Notes: generated by a model from the letters alone, not told the origin. Shown: positions 10,087-19,074, counted from the stretch's first letter. The stretch is 64,000 bases of DNA from Bradyrhizobium sp. 139 (GCF_023074175.1 NZ_JADPKS010000135.1:48607-112606), one strand, 5' to 3'. Numbers and translations are program-made.

Positions 10087-11442
10087 ATGAGCACAGCCCT
10101 CTCCTCCCTGCTCGCGCCGATGCTGTCGAGCGCGGCCATGCGCGCCGTCTGCGACGACCGGTCCACCATCCAGCACATGCTCGATTTCGAGGCAGCTTTG
10201 GCGCGGGCTGAGGTCGCCACGGGCGTGATTCCCGCATCCGGCGTGGGCCCGATCGAAGCCGCATGCAAGGCTGATGCCTTCGATATGGCCGCGCTGGCCG
10301 AGGCCGCGACGCGATCGGGCAATCTCGCGATTCCCCTCGTCAAGGCACTGACCGCCAATGTCGGCAAGGCCGACGCGGAGGCCGCGCGCCACGTGCATTG
10401 GGGTGCGACCAGTCAGGACGTCATCGACACCGCGACCATGCTGATGCTTCGCGCCGGCATCGATGCACTCGATGCCGACCTCAGCCGCGCCATCAAGGGC
10501 TTTGCCGCGCTGGCGCGTACTCACCGCAACACTGCGATGGTGGCGCGGACCTGGCTCCAGCACGCGCTGCCGATGCCGTTCGGGCTGAAGGCTGCCGAAT
10601 ATGCCGCAAGCCTTGCCCGCGCCCGCTGCCGTCTGCGGCGGCTGCGCCGCGAGGGCCTCCCACTGCAATTTGGCGGCGCGGCCGGCACGCTCGCGGCTCT
10701 CGGCGACAAGGGGCTCGCGGTGGCCGAGCGTCTGGCGCAGGAGCTCAATCTGCCGCTGCCGGAAGCACCCTGGCACACCCATCGCGACCGGATCGCGGAG
10801 GCGGCATCATGCTTTGCGATTCTCGCCGGAAGCTGCGGCAAGATCGCCCGCGACGTCTCACTGCTGATGCAGACCGATGTCGCCGAAGCATTCGAGCCCG
10901 CCGGTGAAGGGCGCGGCGGCTCCTCGACCATGCCGCACAAGCGCAACCCGGTCGCGGCGGCGAGCGCGCTGGGCTGTGCGACCATGGCCCCGCAGCTCGC
11001 CGCGACGATTTTTGCCGCGCAGGTGCAGGACCACGAACGCAGCGCCGGCCCGTGGCATGCGGAATGGCCGACGCTGCCGCAATTGATGCTGGTCACCTCG
11101 GGCGCGCTCGCTGCCATCGTCGACATCGCCGAAGGCCTCGAGGTCGATGCCGCGCGCATGCGCAGCAATCTCGATGCGACGCATGGGCTGATCATGGCGG
11201 AAGCGGTTACCTTTGCACTGGCCGAAAAGATCGGCAAAAGCGAGGCGCATCATCTCATCGAGGCCGCGAGCAAGCGCGCTGTCGCCGAGAAGAAACATCT
11301 GCGCGAGGTGCTCGCCGCCGATTCGCAGGTCACGGCGCATCTTTCGCCGGAAAAAATTGCGGCATTGTTCGAGCCGATGGCCTATCAAGGGGCTTCCCAA
11401 GCCCTGATCGACCGCCTGCTCGACAGCCTCGAGCGCGAATAA
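10087..11442 (+). CDS. pcaB: 3-carboxy-cis,cis-muconate cycloisomerase
   Basis: A 451-aa member of the fumarase/aspartase superfamily that lactonises 3-carboxy-cis,cis-muconate to 4-carboxymuconolactone in the protocatechuate branch of the beta-ketoadipate pathway. It has the signature GSSTMPHKRNPVAAA (about residues 278-292), HWGATSQDVIDTATM (about 103-117) and the C-terminal pcaB-type region. It heads a pcaB-pcaD-pcaC set on the plus strand. The junction with pcaD contains a palindromic repeat. Confidence 0.94.
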   Translation: MSTALSSLLAPMLSSAAMRAVCDDRSTIQHMLDFEAALARAEVATGVIPASGVGPIEAACKADAFDMAALAEAATRSGNLAIPLVKALTANVGKADAEAARHVHWGATSQDVIDTATMLMLRAGIDALDADLSRAIKGFAALARTHRNTAMVARTWLQHALPMPFGLKAAEYAASLARARCRLRRLRREGLPLQFGGAAGTLAALGDKGLAVAERLAQELNLPLPEAPWHTHRDRIAEAASCFAILAGSCGKIARDVSLLMQTDVAEAFEPAGEGRGGSSTMPHKRNPVAAASALGCATMAPQLAATIFAAQVQDHERSAGPWHAEWPTLPQLMLVTSGALAAIVDIAEGLEVDAARMRSNLDATHGLIMAEAVTFALAEKIGKSEAHHLIEAASKRAVAEKKHLREVLAADSQVTAHLSPEKIAALFEPMAYQGASQALIDRLLDSLERE

Positions 11443-11448
11443 TTGTTT

Positions 11449-11518
11449 GAGCATGATCTTTTCGGAAAACCGCTGCACACTTTGCGCTAACGCGGCCCTC
11501 CGGGTCCGGATCATGCTC
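11449..11518. repeat. GAGCATGATC palindromic repeat between pcaB and pcaD
   Basis: GAGCATGATC (11449-11458) pairs with GATCATGCTC (11509-11518). The left part, with TTTTCGGAAAACCGCTGCAC, is the same sequence as the repeat at 59070-59118 read on the other strand. The copy here carries about 20 extra bases in the middle. It is a dispersed repeat family inside an operon junction. Confidence 0.75.
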
Positions 11519-11535
11519 CAGAACGGAGACGCCGC

Positions 11536-12318
11536 ATGCCCATGATCGATGCCGACGGTTGCCTGATCAACGTCTCCGTTGAGGGCCGCGACGGCGGGCC
11601 GACCCTGATGCTTTCCAACTCGCTCGGCTGCACGCTTCAGATGTGGGAGCCGCAGATGAAGGCGCTGACGCAGGTGTTTCGCGTCGTCCGTTACGACCGC
11701 CGCGGCCATGGCAAGTCGAACGTTCCGCCCCGCCCCTATTCGATGGAGCGCTTCGGCCGCGACGTGCTCGCGATCCTCGATGACCTCAACATCGAGAAGG
11801 TGCATTGGTGCGGCCTGTCGATGGGCGGCATGGTCGGGCAATGGCTCGGCGCGAATGCGCCGGAACGGTTCGGTAAGCTCATCCTCGCCAACACCTCCTG
11901 CTATTATGCCGAACCGACCAAATGGCTGGAACGTATCGACGCCGTGAAGAAGGGCGGCATCGCGGCGGTGGCCGATGCCGTCATCGCGGGCTGGCTGACG
12001 CAGGATTTCCGGGAGCGCGAGCCGCAGATCACCGCAAGGATGAAATCGATGCTGCTCGCGACCCCGGTCGAAGGGTATCTCGCCTGCTGCGAGGCGCTGT
12101 CGACACTCGACCAGCGCGAGCTGTTGCCGAAGATCAAGAGCCCTACATTGGTGATCGCCGGCCGCCACGACATGGCGACGCCGATCTCGGCGGGCGAATT
12201 GATCCGCAGCAAAATTCCCGGCGCCAGCATGACCATCATCGACGCCGCGCACATTTCAAATGTCGAGCAGCCGCACGCGTTTACCGACGCGGTGGTGGGC
12301 TTTTTGACGCAACGCTAG
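11536..12318 (+). CDS. pcaD: 3-oxoadipate enol-lactonase
   Basis: A 260-aa alpha/beta hydrolase converting 3-oxoadipate enol-lactone to 3-oxoadipate. The nucleophile elbow is CGLSMGGMVG (Ser near residue 96). The acid region is VIAGRHDMATP (about 212-222) and the catalytic His lies in DAAHISNVEQP (about 238). A D-R-R-G-H-G-KS oxyanion-region motif follows FRVVRY. Its length is typical of PcaD. The order pcaB-pcaD-pcaC supports the assignment. Confidence 0.93.
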   Translation: MPMIDADGCLINVSVEGRDGGPTLMLSNSLGCTLQMWEPQMKALTQVFRVVRYDRRGHGKSNVPPRPYSMERFGRDVLAILDDLNIEKVHWCGLSMGGMVGQWLGANAPERFGKLILANTSCYYAEPTKWLERIDAVKKGGIAAVADAVIAGWLTQDFREREPQITARMKSMLLATPVEGYLACCEALSTLDQRELLPKIKSPTLVIAGRHDMATPISAGELIRSKIPGASMTIIDAAHISNVEQPHAFTDAVVGFLTQR

Positions 12319-12325
12319 TCACAAT

Positions 12326-12405
12326 CGTCATTGCGAGCGTAGCGAAGCAATCCGGACTGTCTCCGCGGAAAGATTCTGGATTGCTTCGCTTCGCTCGCAA
12401 TGACG
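12326..12405. repeat. Palindromic repeat (CGTCATTGCGAGCG...) between pcaD and pcaC
   Basis: CGTCATTGCGAGCGTAGCG...AAGCAATCC (12326-12353) pairs with GGATTGCTTCGC...GCAATGACG (12378-12405), a long near-perfect hairpin. It is a widespread bacterial palindromic repeat type and lies just before the pcaC ribosome site. Confidence 0.75.
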
Positions 12406-12421
12406 GAGAGGAGAACAACAC

Positions 12422-12814
12422 ATGGACGATCAGAAGCGCCGCGATGCCGGCATGAATGTGCGGCGAAAAGTTCTGGGCACTGCCTGGGTCGACAAGTCGA
12501 TCGCCAATCGCAACGCGTTCAACACCGATTTCCAGGACATGATCACCCGCTACGCCTGGGGCGAAATCTGGACGCGGCCGCATTTCGACGAGCGCACGCG
12601 GCGCGTGCTCGTGATCGGCACCATGGTCGCGCTGGGGCAATGGGACGAATTCCGCCTGCATGTGCGCGCGGCGCTCGCGGAAGGCGGCTTCACCGCCGAT
12701 GACATCAAGGAGATCCTGCTCCAGCAGGCAATCTATTGCGGCGTGCCGGCGGTGAACCACGCCATCAAGGAAGCTTCAGCGATTGTGCAGGAGCTCGGCC
12801 TGCTCAAGAGCTAG
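12422..12814 (+). CDS. pcaC: 4-carboxymuconolactone decarboxylase
   Basis: A 130-aa carboxymuconolactone decarboxylase (CMD family). It removes CO2 from 4-carboxymuconolactone to give 3-oxoadipate enol-lactone, the PcaD substrate. Family features are the N-terminal RRDAGMNVRRKVLGTAWVDK, ITRYAWGEIWTRPHFDERTR, and EILLQQAIYCGVPAVNHAIK near the C-terminus with the conserved Y-C-G-x-P-A. An AGGAG-like site precedes the ATG. Its last 39 bases overlap the convergent membrane-protein gene. Confidence 0.94.
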   Translation: MDDQKRRDAGMNVRRKVLGTAWVDKSIANRNAFNTDFQDMITRYAWGEIWTRPHFDERTRRVLVIGTMVALGQWDEFRLHVRAALAEGGFTADDIKEILLQQAIYCGVPAVNHAIKEASAIVQELGLLKS

Positions 12815-13300
12815 CGGCACGGCGGTCTCGGCGATCTTCGGCGCCGGCGCGGGCCGTTCGATTACCACCACGATGGCAGCGCCGAGCAGCAGCAGGAGCT
12901 CGGTGGCATGCAGCCGGAGCGCGGCCATCTCGCCGACTTTCGAGGCCATCAACATGCTCGTAAACGAGATCAGGCTGCCGATCGCAAGCGCAATGCCGAG
13001 CGCCTCGTCGCTGCCGCCATTCTTGCGGACCCGGGGAATGCACAGAAGCGCGAGATAGATGGCAAAGAACGCCACCACCGTCAGCCGGCCCAGCGCCAGC
13101 AGCCAGGCGGCACGCACCGTGCTCATCCCTGCCATCTGGAGATGATCGCTGAGGAACAGGGCGACAGCAACGCTCGGCCGCTCGTAGAGCCCGTGCACCG
13201 GCGCGACGAAGATGTTGAAGGCGACAAGGGTCCAGGCCGGGATGAAATAGGCCGCCAGCAGCGCGCCGTTGACCGAGCCGATCCGCCAATTCGTGAACAT
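12776..13300 (-). CDS. Integral membrane protein of unknown function
   Basis: A 174-aa protein starting at ATG 13300 (MFTNWRIGSVNG); an in-frame start 33 bp upstream is possible. It has four likely transmembrane segments: GALLAAYFIPAWTLVAFNIF, WLLALGRLTVVAFFAIYLAL, LGIALAIGSLISFTSMLMAS and ATELLLLLGAAIVVVIE. The C-terminal tail is proline-rich. Its family is not recognised. It converges on pcaC with a 39-bp overlap of coding ends. Confidence 0.65.
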   Translation of the reverse strand: MFTNWRIGSVNGALLAAYFIPAWTLVAFNIFVAPVHGLYERPSVAVALFLSDHLQMAGMSTVRAAWLLALGRLTVVAFFAIYLALLCIPRVRKNGGSDEALGIALAIGSLISFTSMLMASKVGEMAALRLHATELLLLLGAAIVVVIERPAPAPKIAETAVPLALEQAELLHNR

Positions 13301-13430
13301 GCCGCTTCCCGCTTCGCCTGCCTCGCCTTCCACGGAAGGCTTTGCGGGGAGCTAACTCGCATCAGAGTGTGGCGGCAATCTAAACCCTTTGTTTACCTTA
13401 ACCGGCCCGCCGGGGCGGCGCGCCCAAAGG

Positions 13431-13456
13431 AAAAAAGCCCCGCCTTTCGGCGGGGC
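13431..13456 (-). terminator. Rho-independent terminator of the Gln-rich small gene
   Basis: An 8-bp GC stem (GCCCCGCC/GGCGGGGC) with a 4-base loop is followed on the minus strand by six T residues. It sits 22 bp past the stop of the gene at 13479-13655. Confidence 0.85.
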
Positions 13457-13478
13457 CTGGTCACTTCCGTGCCCCAAA

Positions 13479-13655
13479 CTAATCGTCCTGACCGTGCTGG
13501 CCGCCCTGCTGCTGGCCGGGCATCTCGCCCTGGCGCTGCGGATCCTGCTGCTGCTGTCCGGGTTTCCGGCCGCCGCCCTGTTGTTGCTGCCCGGAGCGCT
13601 GCTGGCCGGGGTTCTGTGTCTGCTGGCCCGGATTCTGGTTCTGCTGCTTCGTCAT
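13479..13655 (-). CDS. Small Gln/Gly/Pro-rich protein
   Basis: A 58-aa low-complexity protein starting MTKQQNQNPGQQTQNPGQQR and ending GGQHGQDD. It is built from imperfect NPGQQ/PGQQQQ repeats: about 40% Gln, no hydrophobic segment, no cysteine. A GGGAGC site precedes the ATG and a clean terminator follows the stop, so this is a real transcription unit despite its composition. It resembles small hydrophilic, probably disordered stress-type proteins; no function can be assigned. Confidence 0.7.
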   Translation of the reverse strand: MTKQQNQNPGQQTQNPGQQRSGQQQQGGGRKPGQQQQDPQRQGEMPGQQQGGQHGQDD

Positions 13656-13943
13656 TGGGGAAAGCTCCCTTGTTGGACGTCAGAGCGCGGACAACGGCCG
13701 GCATCCATTTTGGTTGCCTTGGGGAACCCGGTTCCTCGCACCTACGGAACCCCCAAGATGACATTCGTGACGAAATGACCCCTGTACAAGCCATTATGCC
13801 AATGTCCGGCCAGTTGCAGCCGCCAGTTCCCTGCTGTTACAAAACGAGAAGAATGCTGAAGGGCTGCCGGGGCCCGAGAAGAAACTAGTACTCTCTCTCG
13901 AAGAGCTCCCTTTGAGCCGCGTCAGGTTTGGTAACGGCAGCCC

Positions 13944-14861
13944 ATGGATTATTTCGCCCAGCAGCTCATCAACGGTCTCGTTTTGGGCTCGATCTACGGC
14001 CTGATCGCCATCGGCTATACGATGGTCTACGGCATCGTCGGCATGATCAATTTCGCCCATGGCGATGTCTTCATGATCGGCGGCTTCATCGCCCTGATCA
14101 CCTTCCTGATCCTGATCTCGCTCGGCCTGACCGCGGTCCCGGTGATCCTGCTGGTGGTGCTGCTGGTCGCGATGGCGATCACCGCGCTCTATGGCTGGAC
14201 CATCGAGCGCATCGCCTACCGGCCGCTCCGTCACTCCTTCCGCCTTGCCCCGATGCTGTCGGCGATCGGCATGTCGTTCGTGCTGACCAACTATTCGCAG
14301 GTGGCGCAGGGCGCACGCGTCAAGCCGATCCCGCCCCTCATCACCGGCGGCTACACGCTGCATGAGAGCCCGGACGGTTTCGTGATCCAGCTCTCCAACA
14401 TCCAGATCATGGTGGTCATCACCACCATCGTGCTGCTGGCGATCTTCACCTGGCTGGTCTCGCGCACCCGGCTCGGGCGCGACATGCGCGCCTGCGAGCA
14501 GGACCAGACCATGGCAGCGCTGCTCGGCGTCGATGTCGACCGCACCATCTCCATGACTTTCGTGATCGGCGCCGCGCTCGCCGCGGTGGCAGGCCTGATG
14601 TACCTGCTCTATTACGGTCTGGTGGATTTCTTCATGGGCTTCGTCGCCGGCATCAAGGCGTTCACCGCGGCCGTGCTCGGCGGCATCGGCTCGCTGCCTG
14701 GCGCCATGCTGGGCGGTCTTGCCATCGGCCTCATCGAGACGTTCTGGTCGGCCTATTTCTCGGTCGAGTACAAAGACGTCGCGGCGTTCTCGATCCTGAT
14801 CGTCGTGCTGATCTTCATGCCGACCGGCCTGCTCGGCCGTCCCGAAGTCGAGAAAGTCTGA
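13944..14861 (+). CDS. livH: Branched-chain amino-acid ABC transporter permease LivH
   Basis: A 305-aa inner-membrane permease of the LivH type. It has about eight transmembrane segments and the family signature QQLINGLVLGSIYGLIAIGYTMVYGIVGMINFAHGD at the N-terminus (here in several blocks). The EAA-like cytoplasmic loop is GRDMRACEQDQTMAALLGVD (about 180-200). It is the first gene of livH-M-G-F-K; livM follows after 11 bp. The substrate is probably hydrophobic amino acids, though related systems carry amides, urea or aromatic acids. Confidence 0.93.
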   Translation: MDYFAQQLINGLVLGSIYGLIAIGYTMVYGIVGMINFAHGDVFMIGGFIALITFLILISLGLTAVPVILLVVLLVAMAITALYGWTIERIAYRPLRHSFRLAPMLSAIGMSFVLTNYSQVAQGARVKPIPPLITGGYTLHESPDGFVIQLSNIQIMVVITTIVLLAIFTWLVSRTRLGRDMRACEQDQTMAALLGVDVDRTISMTFVIGAALAAVAGLMYLLYYGLVDFFMGFVAGIKAFTAAVLGGIGSLPGAMLGGLAIGLIETFWSAYFSVEYKDVAAFSILIVVLIFMPTGLLGRPEVEKV

Positions 14862-14872
14862 CGGTCGCGCGC

Positions 14873-16192
14873 GTGAACACTCCCTCGACCAATACGACCA
14901 AGCCTGCAACGGGCATCCGCGCTCTCTTGAAGACGGCTTTCGTCAACGCCCTGATCGCGCTGGTGCTGTTCTCGCTGATGGTCGGTATCCGCACCGAAGC
15001 AGGTTCCGACGGACAGCTCACCTATTGGACACGCTTCGGCGAGGTCGCCTCCCTCGTCGCCGCCGTGTTCGGCGGCTCGATCGTGATCGAGCTGCTCAGG
15101 CAATGGATCGGTTCGACTGGCGCCGAGAAGCTGGTGCCGGCGGCGGTGCAGAGCGGAATGTCGTTCGTCGGCCGCTACCTCGCACCCGCACTCCTGATCT
15201 TTACGCTGCTGGTGCCGGTCATCTTCTATGACCAGCGCTATATCCTCGACCTCGCGATCCTGGTCCTCACCTACGTGATGCTTGGCTGGGGCCTCAACGT
15301 GGTGGTCGGGCTCGCCGGCCTGCTCGATCTCGGCTACGTCGCCTTCTATGCGGTCGGCGCCTATTCCTACGCGCTGCTGGCCACCAATTTCGGCTGGTCG
15401 TTCTGGGTCTGTCTGCCGCTGGCGGGCATCCTCGCCGCGTTCTGGGGCGTGCTGCTCGGCTTCCCGGTGCTCCGCCTGCGCGGCGACTATCTCGCCATCG
15501 TGACGCTCGCTTTCGGCGAGATCATCCGCCTCGTCATCATCAACTGGCAGGATCTGACCGGCGGCCCCAACGGCGTCTCCAGCATTCCCCGTCCCTCCTT
15601 CTTCGGCATCCCGCTGGACAACAGCGACAACGGGTTCGCCGCCAGGCTCGGCATCGAATATTCACCGACCCACCGCATCGTCTTCCTGTTCTACCTGATC
15701 CTGGCGCTCGCGCTGCTCACCAACTGGGTGACGATTCGGCTGCGTCGCCTGCCGATCGGCCGCGCTTGGGAAGCCTTGCGCGAGGACGAGGTCGCCTGCC
15801 GCGCGCTCGGCATCAACACCACGACGACAAAACTCACGGCGTTCGCGACCGGCGCCATGTTCGGCGGCTTTGCCGGCGCATTCTTCGCCACCCGCCAGGG
15901 CTTCATCAGTCCGGAATCCTTCACCTTCCAGGAATCGGCGCTGGTGCTCGCCATCGTCGTGCTCGGCGGCATGGGCTCTCAGCTCGGCGTCGCGCTCGCG
16001 GCGCTCGCCATGATCGGCGGCTTCGAGCTGTTCCGCAGCCTCGAGACCTACCGCATGCTGGTGTTCGGCATGGCCATGGTGCTGATCATGATCTGGCGGC
16101 CGCGCGGCCTGATCGGCCATCGCGCCCCGACCGTGTATCTGACCAAGGCGCAGGCGATCTCCTCCGATCTCGTCAAGGAAGGGCACGGATGA
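14873..16192 (+). CDS. livM: Branched-chain amino-acid ABC transporter permease LivM
   Basis: A 439-aa LivM-type permease starting at GTG 14873. Compared with the usual 300-350 aa it has an extra N-terminal stretch of about 90 residues with two hydrophobic segments. The LivM core follows: LDLAILVLTYVMLGWGLNVV, GLAGLLDLGYVAFYAVGAY, GDYLAIVTLAFGEIIRLVI and GRAWEALREDEVACRALGI. The stop overlaps the livG start (ATGA). Confidence 0.93.
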   Translation: MNTPSTNTTKPATGIRALLKTAFVNALIALVLFSLMVGIRTEAGSDGQLTYWTRFGEVASLVAAVFGGSIVIELLRQWIGSTGAEKLVPAAVQSGMSFVGRYLAPALLIFTLLVPVIFYDQRYILDLAILVLTYVMLGWGLNVVVGLAGLLDLGYVAFYAVGAYSYALLATNFGWSFWVCLPLAGILAAFWGVLLGFPVLRLRGDYLAIVTLAFGEIIRLVIINWQDLTGGPNGVSSIPRPSFFGIPLDNSDNGFAARLGIEYSPTHRIVFLFYLILALALLTNWVTIRLRRLPIGRAWEALREDEVACRALGINTTTTKLTAFATGAMFGGFAGAFFATRQGFISPESFTFQESALVLAIVVLGGMGSQLGVALAALAMIGGFELFRSLETYRMLVFGMAMVLIMIWRPRGLIGHRAPTVYLTKAQAISSDLVKEGHG

Positions 16193-17022
16193 GCGGCGAC
16201 AAGATTCTCGACGTCGACAGGCTGACCATGCGCTTCGGCGGCATCGTTGCCGTTCAGGACCTCTCCTTCGCCGCCGAGCGAAAAAAGATCACCGCGTTGA
16301 TCGGCCCGAACGGCGCCGGCAAGACCACCGTGTTCAACTGCATCACCGGCTTCTACAAGCCGAGCGGCGGCGCCATTCGCCTCACCCATGACGACGGCAA
16401 GGTGATCGCGCTGGAGCGGCTCAACGATTTCCGCATCGCCAAGCAGGCCAAGGTGGCGCGCACCTTCCAGAACATCCGCCTGTTCCCCGGCATGACCGCG
16501 CTGGAAAATCTGATGGTGGCGCAGCACAACGCGCTGATGCGCGCCTCCGGCTTCACGTTTCTCGGCCTCGTCGGCGCCCCCGTTTACCGGGAGGCCGAAA
16601 AGCACGCGATCGATCTCGCCACCGACTGGCTCAAGCGGGTCAATCTGCTCGATCGCGCCGACGACGCGGCCGGCAATTTCGCCTATGGCGACCAGCGCCG
16701 GCTCGAGATCGCCCGTGCGATGTGCACCGAGCCAGCGCTACTGTGCCTGGACGAACCCGCCGCGGGTCTCAACGCGCGCGAGAGCGCCGCCTTGAGCGAG
16801 CTCCTGCTCTCGATCCGCAACGAACTCGGCACCTCGATCCTGCTGATCGAGCACGACATGTCGGTCGTGATGGAGATCTCCGACCAGATCGTGGTGATGG
16901 ACCATGGCGTCAAGATCGCCGAAGGCTCGCCGCGCGAGGTCCGCAACGATCCCAAGGTGATTGCGGCCTATCTCGGCACCGACGAGGAAGAGGCCGCGGC
17001 CGTAATGGAGAGCGGATCGTGA
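16189..17022 (+). CDS. livG: Branched-chain amino-acid ABC transporter ATPase LivG
   Basis: A 277-aa ABC ATPase starting at ATG 16189, overlapping the livM stop by 4 bases. It has Walker A IGPNGAGKTT (about residues 41-50), LivG-type RTFQNIRLFPGMTALENLMV, signature YGDQRRLEIARAM (about 165-178), Walker B LLCLDEPAAGLN and H-loop LIEHDMSVVM. The signature lacks the canonical LSGGQ Ser-Gly-Gly, as is usual in LivG (YGDQR). It energises import with LivF. Confidence 0.94.
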   Translation: MSGDKILDVDRLTMRFGGIVAVQDLSFAAERKKITALIGPNGAGKTTVFNCITGFYKPSGGAIRLTHDDGKVIALERLNDFRIAKQAKVARTFQNIRLFPGMTALENLMVAQHNALMRASGFTFLGLVGAPVYREAEKHAIDLATDWLKRVNLLDRADDAAGNFAYGDQRRLEIARAMCTEPALLCLDEPAAGLNARESAALSELLLSIRNELGTSILLIEHDMSVVMEISDQIVVMDHGVKIAEGSPREVRNDPKVIAAYLGTDEEEAAAVMESGS

Positions 17023-17759
17023 CGTCGCCCGCTCCCCTGCTCGCGATCAGCGGCCTGCGTGCCGCCTATGGCAAGATCGAGGCGCTGAAGGGCGTCGACC
17101 TCGAGATCAATGCCGGCGAGATCGTGGCCCTGATCGGCGCCAACGGCGCCGGCAAGTCGACGCTGATGATGACGATCTTCGGCAAGCCGCGCGCCCGCTC
17201 CGGCCACATCCTGTACGAAGGCCGCGACATCACCGACGTTCCCACCCATGAGATCGCGCATCTGCGCATCGCCCAATCGCCGGAAGGCCGCCGCATCTTC
17301 CCCCGCATGAGCGTGGCGGAAAACCTCCAGATGGGGGCAGACGCCACCGGATGCACGGATGCGGAACGCGAGGCCATGCTGGAACGCGTGTTCACGCTGT
17401 TTCCGCGCCTGAAAGAGCGCTACGCCCAACGCGGCGGAACGCTGTCCGGCGGCGAGCAGCAGATGCTGGCGATCGGCCGCGCCCTGATGGGCCGCCCCCG
17501 CCTGCTTCTGCTCGACGAGCCCTCGCTCGGGCTGGCGCCGCTGATCGCGCGCCAGATTTTCGACGCGATCCGCACCCTGAACCGGCAGGACGGCCTGACC
17601 GTGCTGATCGTCGAGCAGAACGCCAACCATGCGCTGAAGCTCGCCCATCGCGGCTACGTCATGGTCAACGGCCTGATCACGCTGGCCGGCACCGGCGCCG
17701 AGTTGTTGCAGCGCCCCGAGATTCGCGCCGCCTACCTGGAAGGCGGCCGGCACGGCTGA
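17019..17759 (+). CDS. livF: Branched-chain amino-acid ABC transporter ATPase LivF
   Basis: A 246-aa ABC ATPase with start GTG at 17019, overlapping the livG stop. It has Walker A IGANGAGKST (about 39-48), Q-loop AQSPEGRRIFPRMSVAENL, signature TLSGGEQQMLAIGRAL (about 140-155), Walker B LLLLDEPSLGLAP, and H-loop region LIVEQNANHAL. It is a typical LivF partner of LivG. Confidence 0.94.
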   Translation: MTSPAPLLAISGLRAAYGKIEALKGVDLEINAGEIVALIGANGAGKSTLMMTIFGKPRARSGHILYEGRDITDVPTHEIAHLRIAQSPEGRRIFPRMSVAENLQMGADATGCTDAEREAMLERVFTLFPRLKERYAQRGGTLSGGEQQMLAIGRALMGRPRLLLLDEPSLGLAPLIARQIFDAIRTLNRQDGLTVLIVEQNANHALKLAHRGYVMVNGLITLAGTGAELLQRPEIRAAYLEGGRHG

Positions 17760-17920
17760 GGCTGCCCGATGGCGGAGCACGTGCGGCCGAATGTGGCGAG
17801 ATATCTCTGCCAATGCCCGTATTTTGCCGGTGACTTCTCCTGAGATTCATTCAAGAATGGCGCCGGTTTGGACCGGGCGTACCCGGAAACTTCCACAGGC
17901 GACCACCCGCGAGGTATCAC

Positions 17921-19039
17921 ATGAAATCACTGAAGCTCATCGGTCTGGCATTCGGCGCGTCGATCGCGCTGTCGAGCGCGGCGTTCGCGCAGGATGTCAC
18001 CGTCGCAGTCGCAGGCCCGATGACTGGCGGCGAGTCCGCCTTCGGCCGCCAGATGAAGAACGGCGCCGAGATGGCCGTGGCTGACATCAACGCAGCCGGC
18101 GGCGTCAACGGCAAAAAGCTCGCGCTCGCCGTCGAGGACGACGCCTGCGATCCGAAACAGGCGCGCTCGATTGCCGAGAAGATTGCGAGTGCGAAGATCC
18201 CATTCGTCGCCGGGCACTATTGCTCGTCGTCGTCGATCCCCGCCTCCGAAGCCTATGCCGACGGCAACGTGCTCCAGATCACGCCGGCCTCGACCAATCC
18301 GAAGTTCACCGATAGCGGGCTGTGGAACGTGGCCCGCGTCTGCGGCCGCGACGACCAGCAGGGCCTGGTCGCGGCGCAGTACATCGCCAAGAACTTCAAG
18401 GGCAAGAACATCGCGATCCTCAACGACAAGACCACCTACGGCAAGGGTCTCGCCGATGAAACCAAGAAGGCGCTCAACAAGGCCGGCATCACCGAGAAGA
18501 TGTACGAGTCCTACAACAAGGGCGACAAGGACTTCAACGCGATCGTCTCGCGCCTGAAGCGCGACAATATCGACCTCGTCTATGTCGGCGGCTACCATCA
18601 GGAGAGCGGTCTGATCCTGCGCCAGATGCGTGACCAGGGCCTCAAGACGATCCTGATGGCGGGCGATGCGCTCGCCGACAAGGAGTACGCCTCCATCACC
18701 GGCCCGGCCGGCGAAGGCACACTGTTCACCTTCGGCCCCGATCCGCGCGACAAACCGACCGCGAAGAAGATCGTCGACGCCTTCAAGGCCAAGAACATCG
18801 ACCCCGAGGGCTATACGCTCTACACCTACGCGGCGATGCAGGTCTGGTCGCAGGCGGCGAAGAAGGCCAGCACCACCGACGCCAAGAAGGTCATGGCGGC
18901 GATCAAGGCCGGCAAGTGGGACACCGTGATCGGCCCGATCGAGTATGACGCCAAGGGCGACATCAAGCAGCTCGACTATGTCGTCTACAAATGGGACGCC
19001 AAGGGCGGCTACACCGAGATCAAAGGCAACGGCACTTGA
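17921..19039 (+). CDS. livK: Periplasmic branched-chain amino-acid binding protein
   Basis: A 372-aa type I solute-binding protein (Peripla_BP_6). The Sec signal peptide is MKSLKLIGLAFGASIALSSA, with AFA-QD cleavage. The mature start VTVAVAGPMTGGESAFGRQM is the classic LivK/LivJ opening. It captures the substrate for the LivHMGF permease encoded upstream. The 161-bp gap after livF suggests a promoter or RNA-processing site of its own. A strong terminator follows. Confidence 0.93.
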   Translation: MKSLKLIGLAFGASIALSSAAFAQDVTVAVAGPMTGGESAFGRQMKNGAEMAVADINAAGGVNGKKLALAVEDDACDPKQARSIAEKIASAKIPFVAGHYCSSSSIPASEAYADGNVLQITPASTNPKFTDSGLWNVARVCGRDDQQGLVAAQYIAKNFKGKNIAILNDKTTYGKGLADETKKALNKAGITEKMYESYNKGDKDFNAIVSRLKRDNIDLVYVGGYHQESGLILRQMRDQGLKTILMAGDALADKEYASITGPAGEGTLFTFGPDPRDKPTAKKIVDAFKAKNIDPEGYTLYTYAAMQVWSQAAKKASTTDAKKVMAAIKAGKWDTVIGPIEYDAKGDIKQLDYVVYKWDAKGGYTEIKGNGT

Positions 19040-19074
19040 GGCAGGATGCCTGACCTTCTGACCAGATTGATCCC

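Noticed and set aside
10858..12252. Long open frame on the minus strand antisense to pcaB and pcaD (464 codons)
   Set aside because: High GC leaves few stops in the mirror frame; composition is His/Arg/Gly-rich without any domain, while the plus strand encodes clear PcaB and PcaD.
11449..12405. Palindromic repeats considered as a CRISPR array
   Set aside because: No regular repeat-spacer spacing; each element is a single hairpin in a gene junction.
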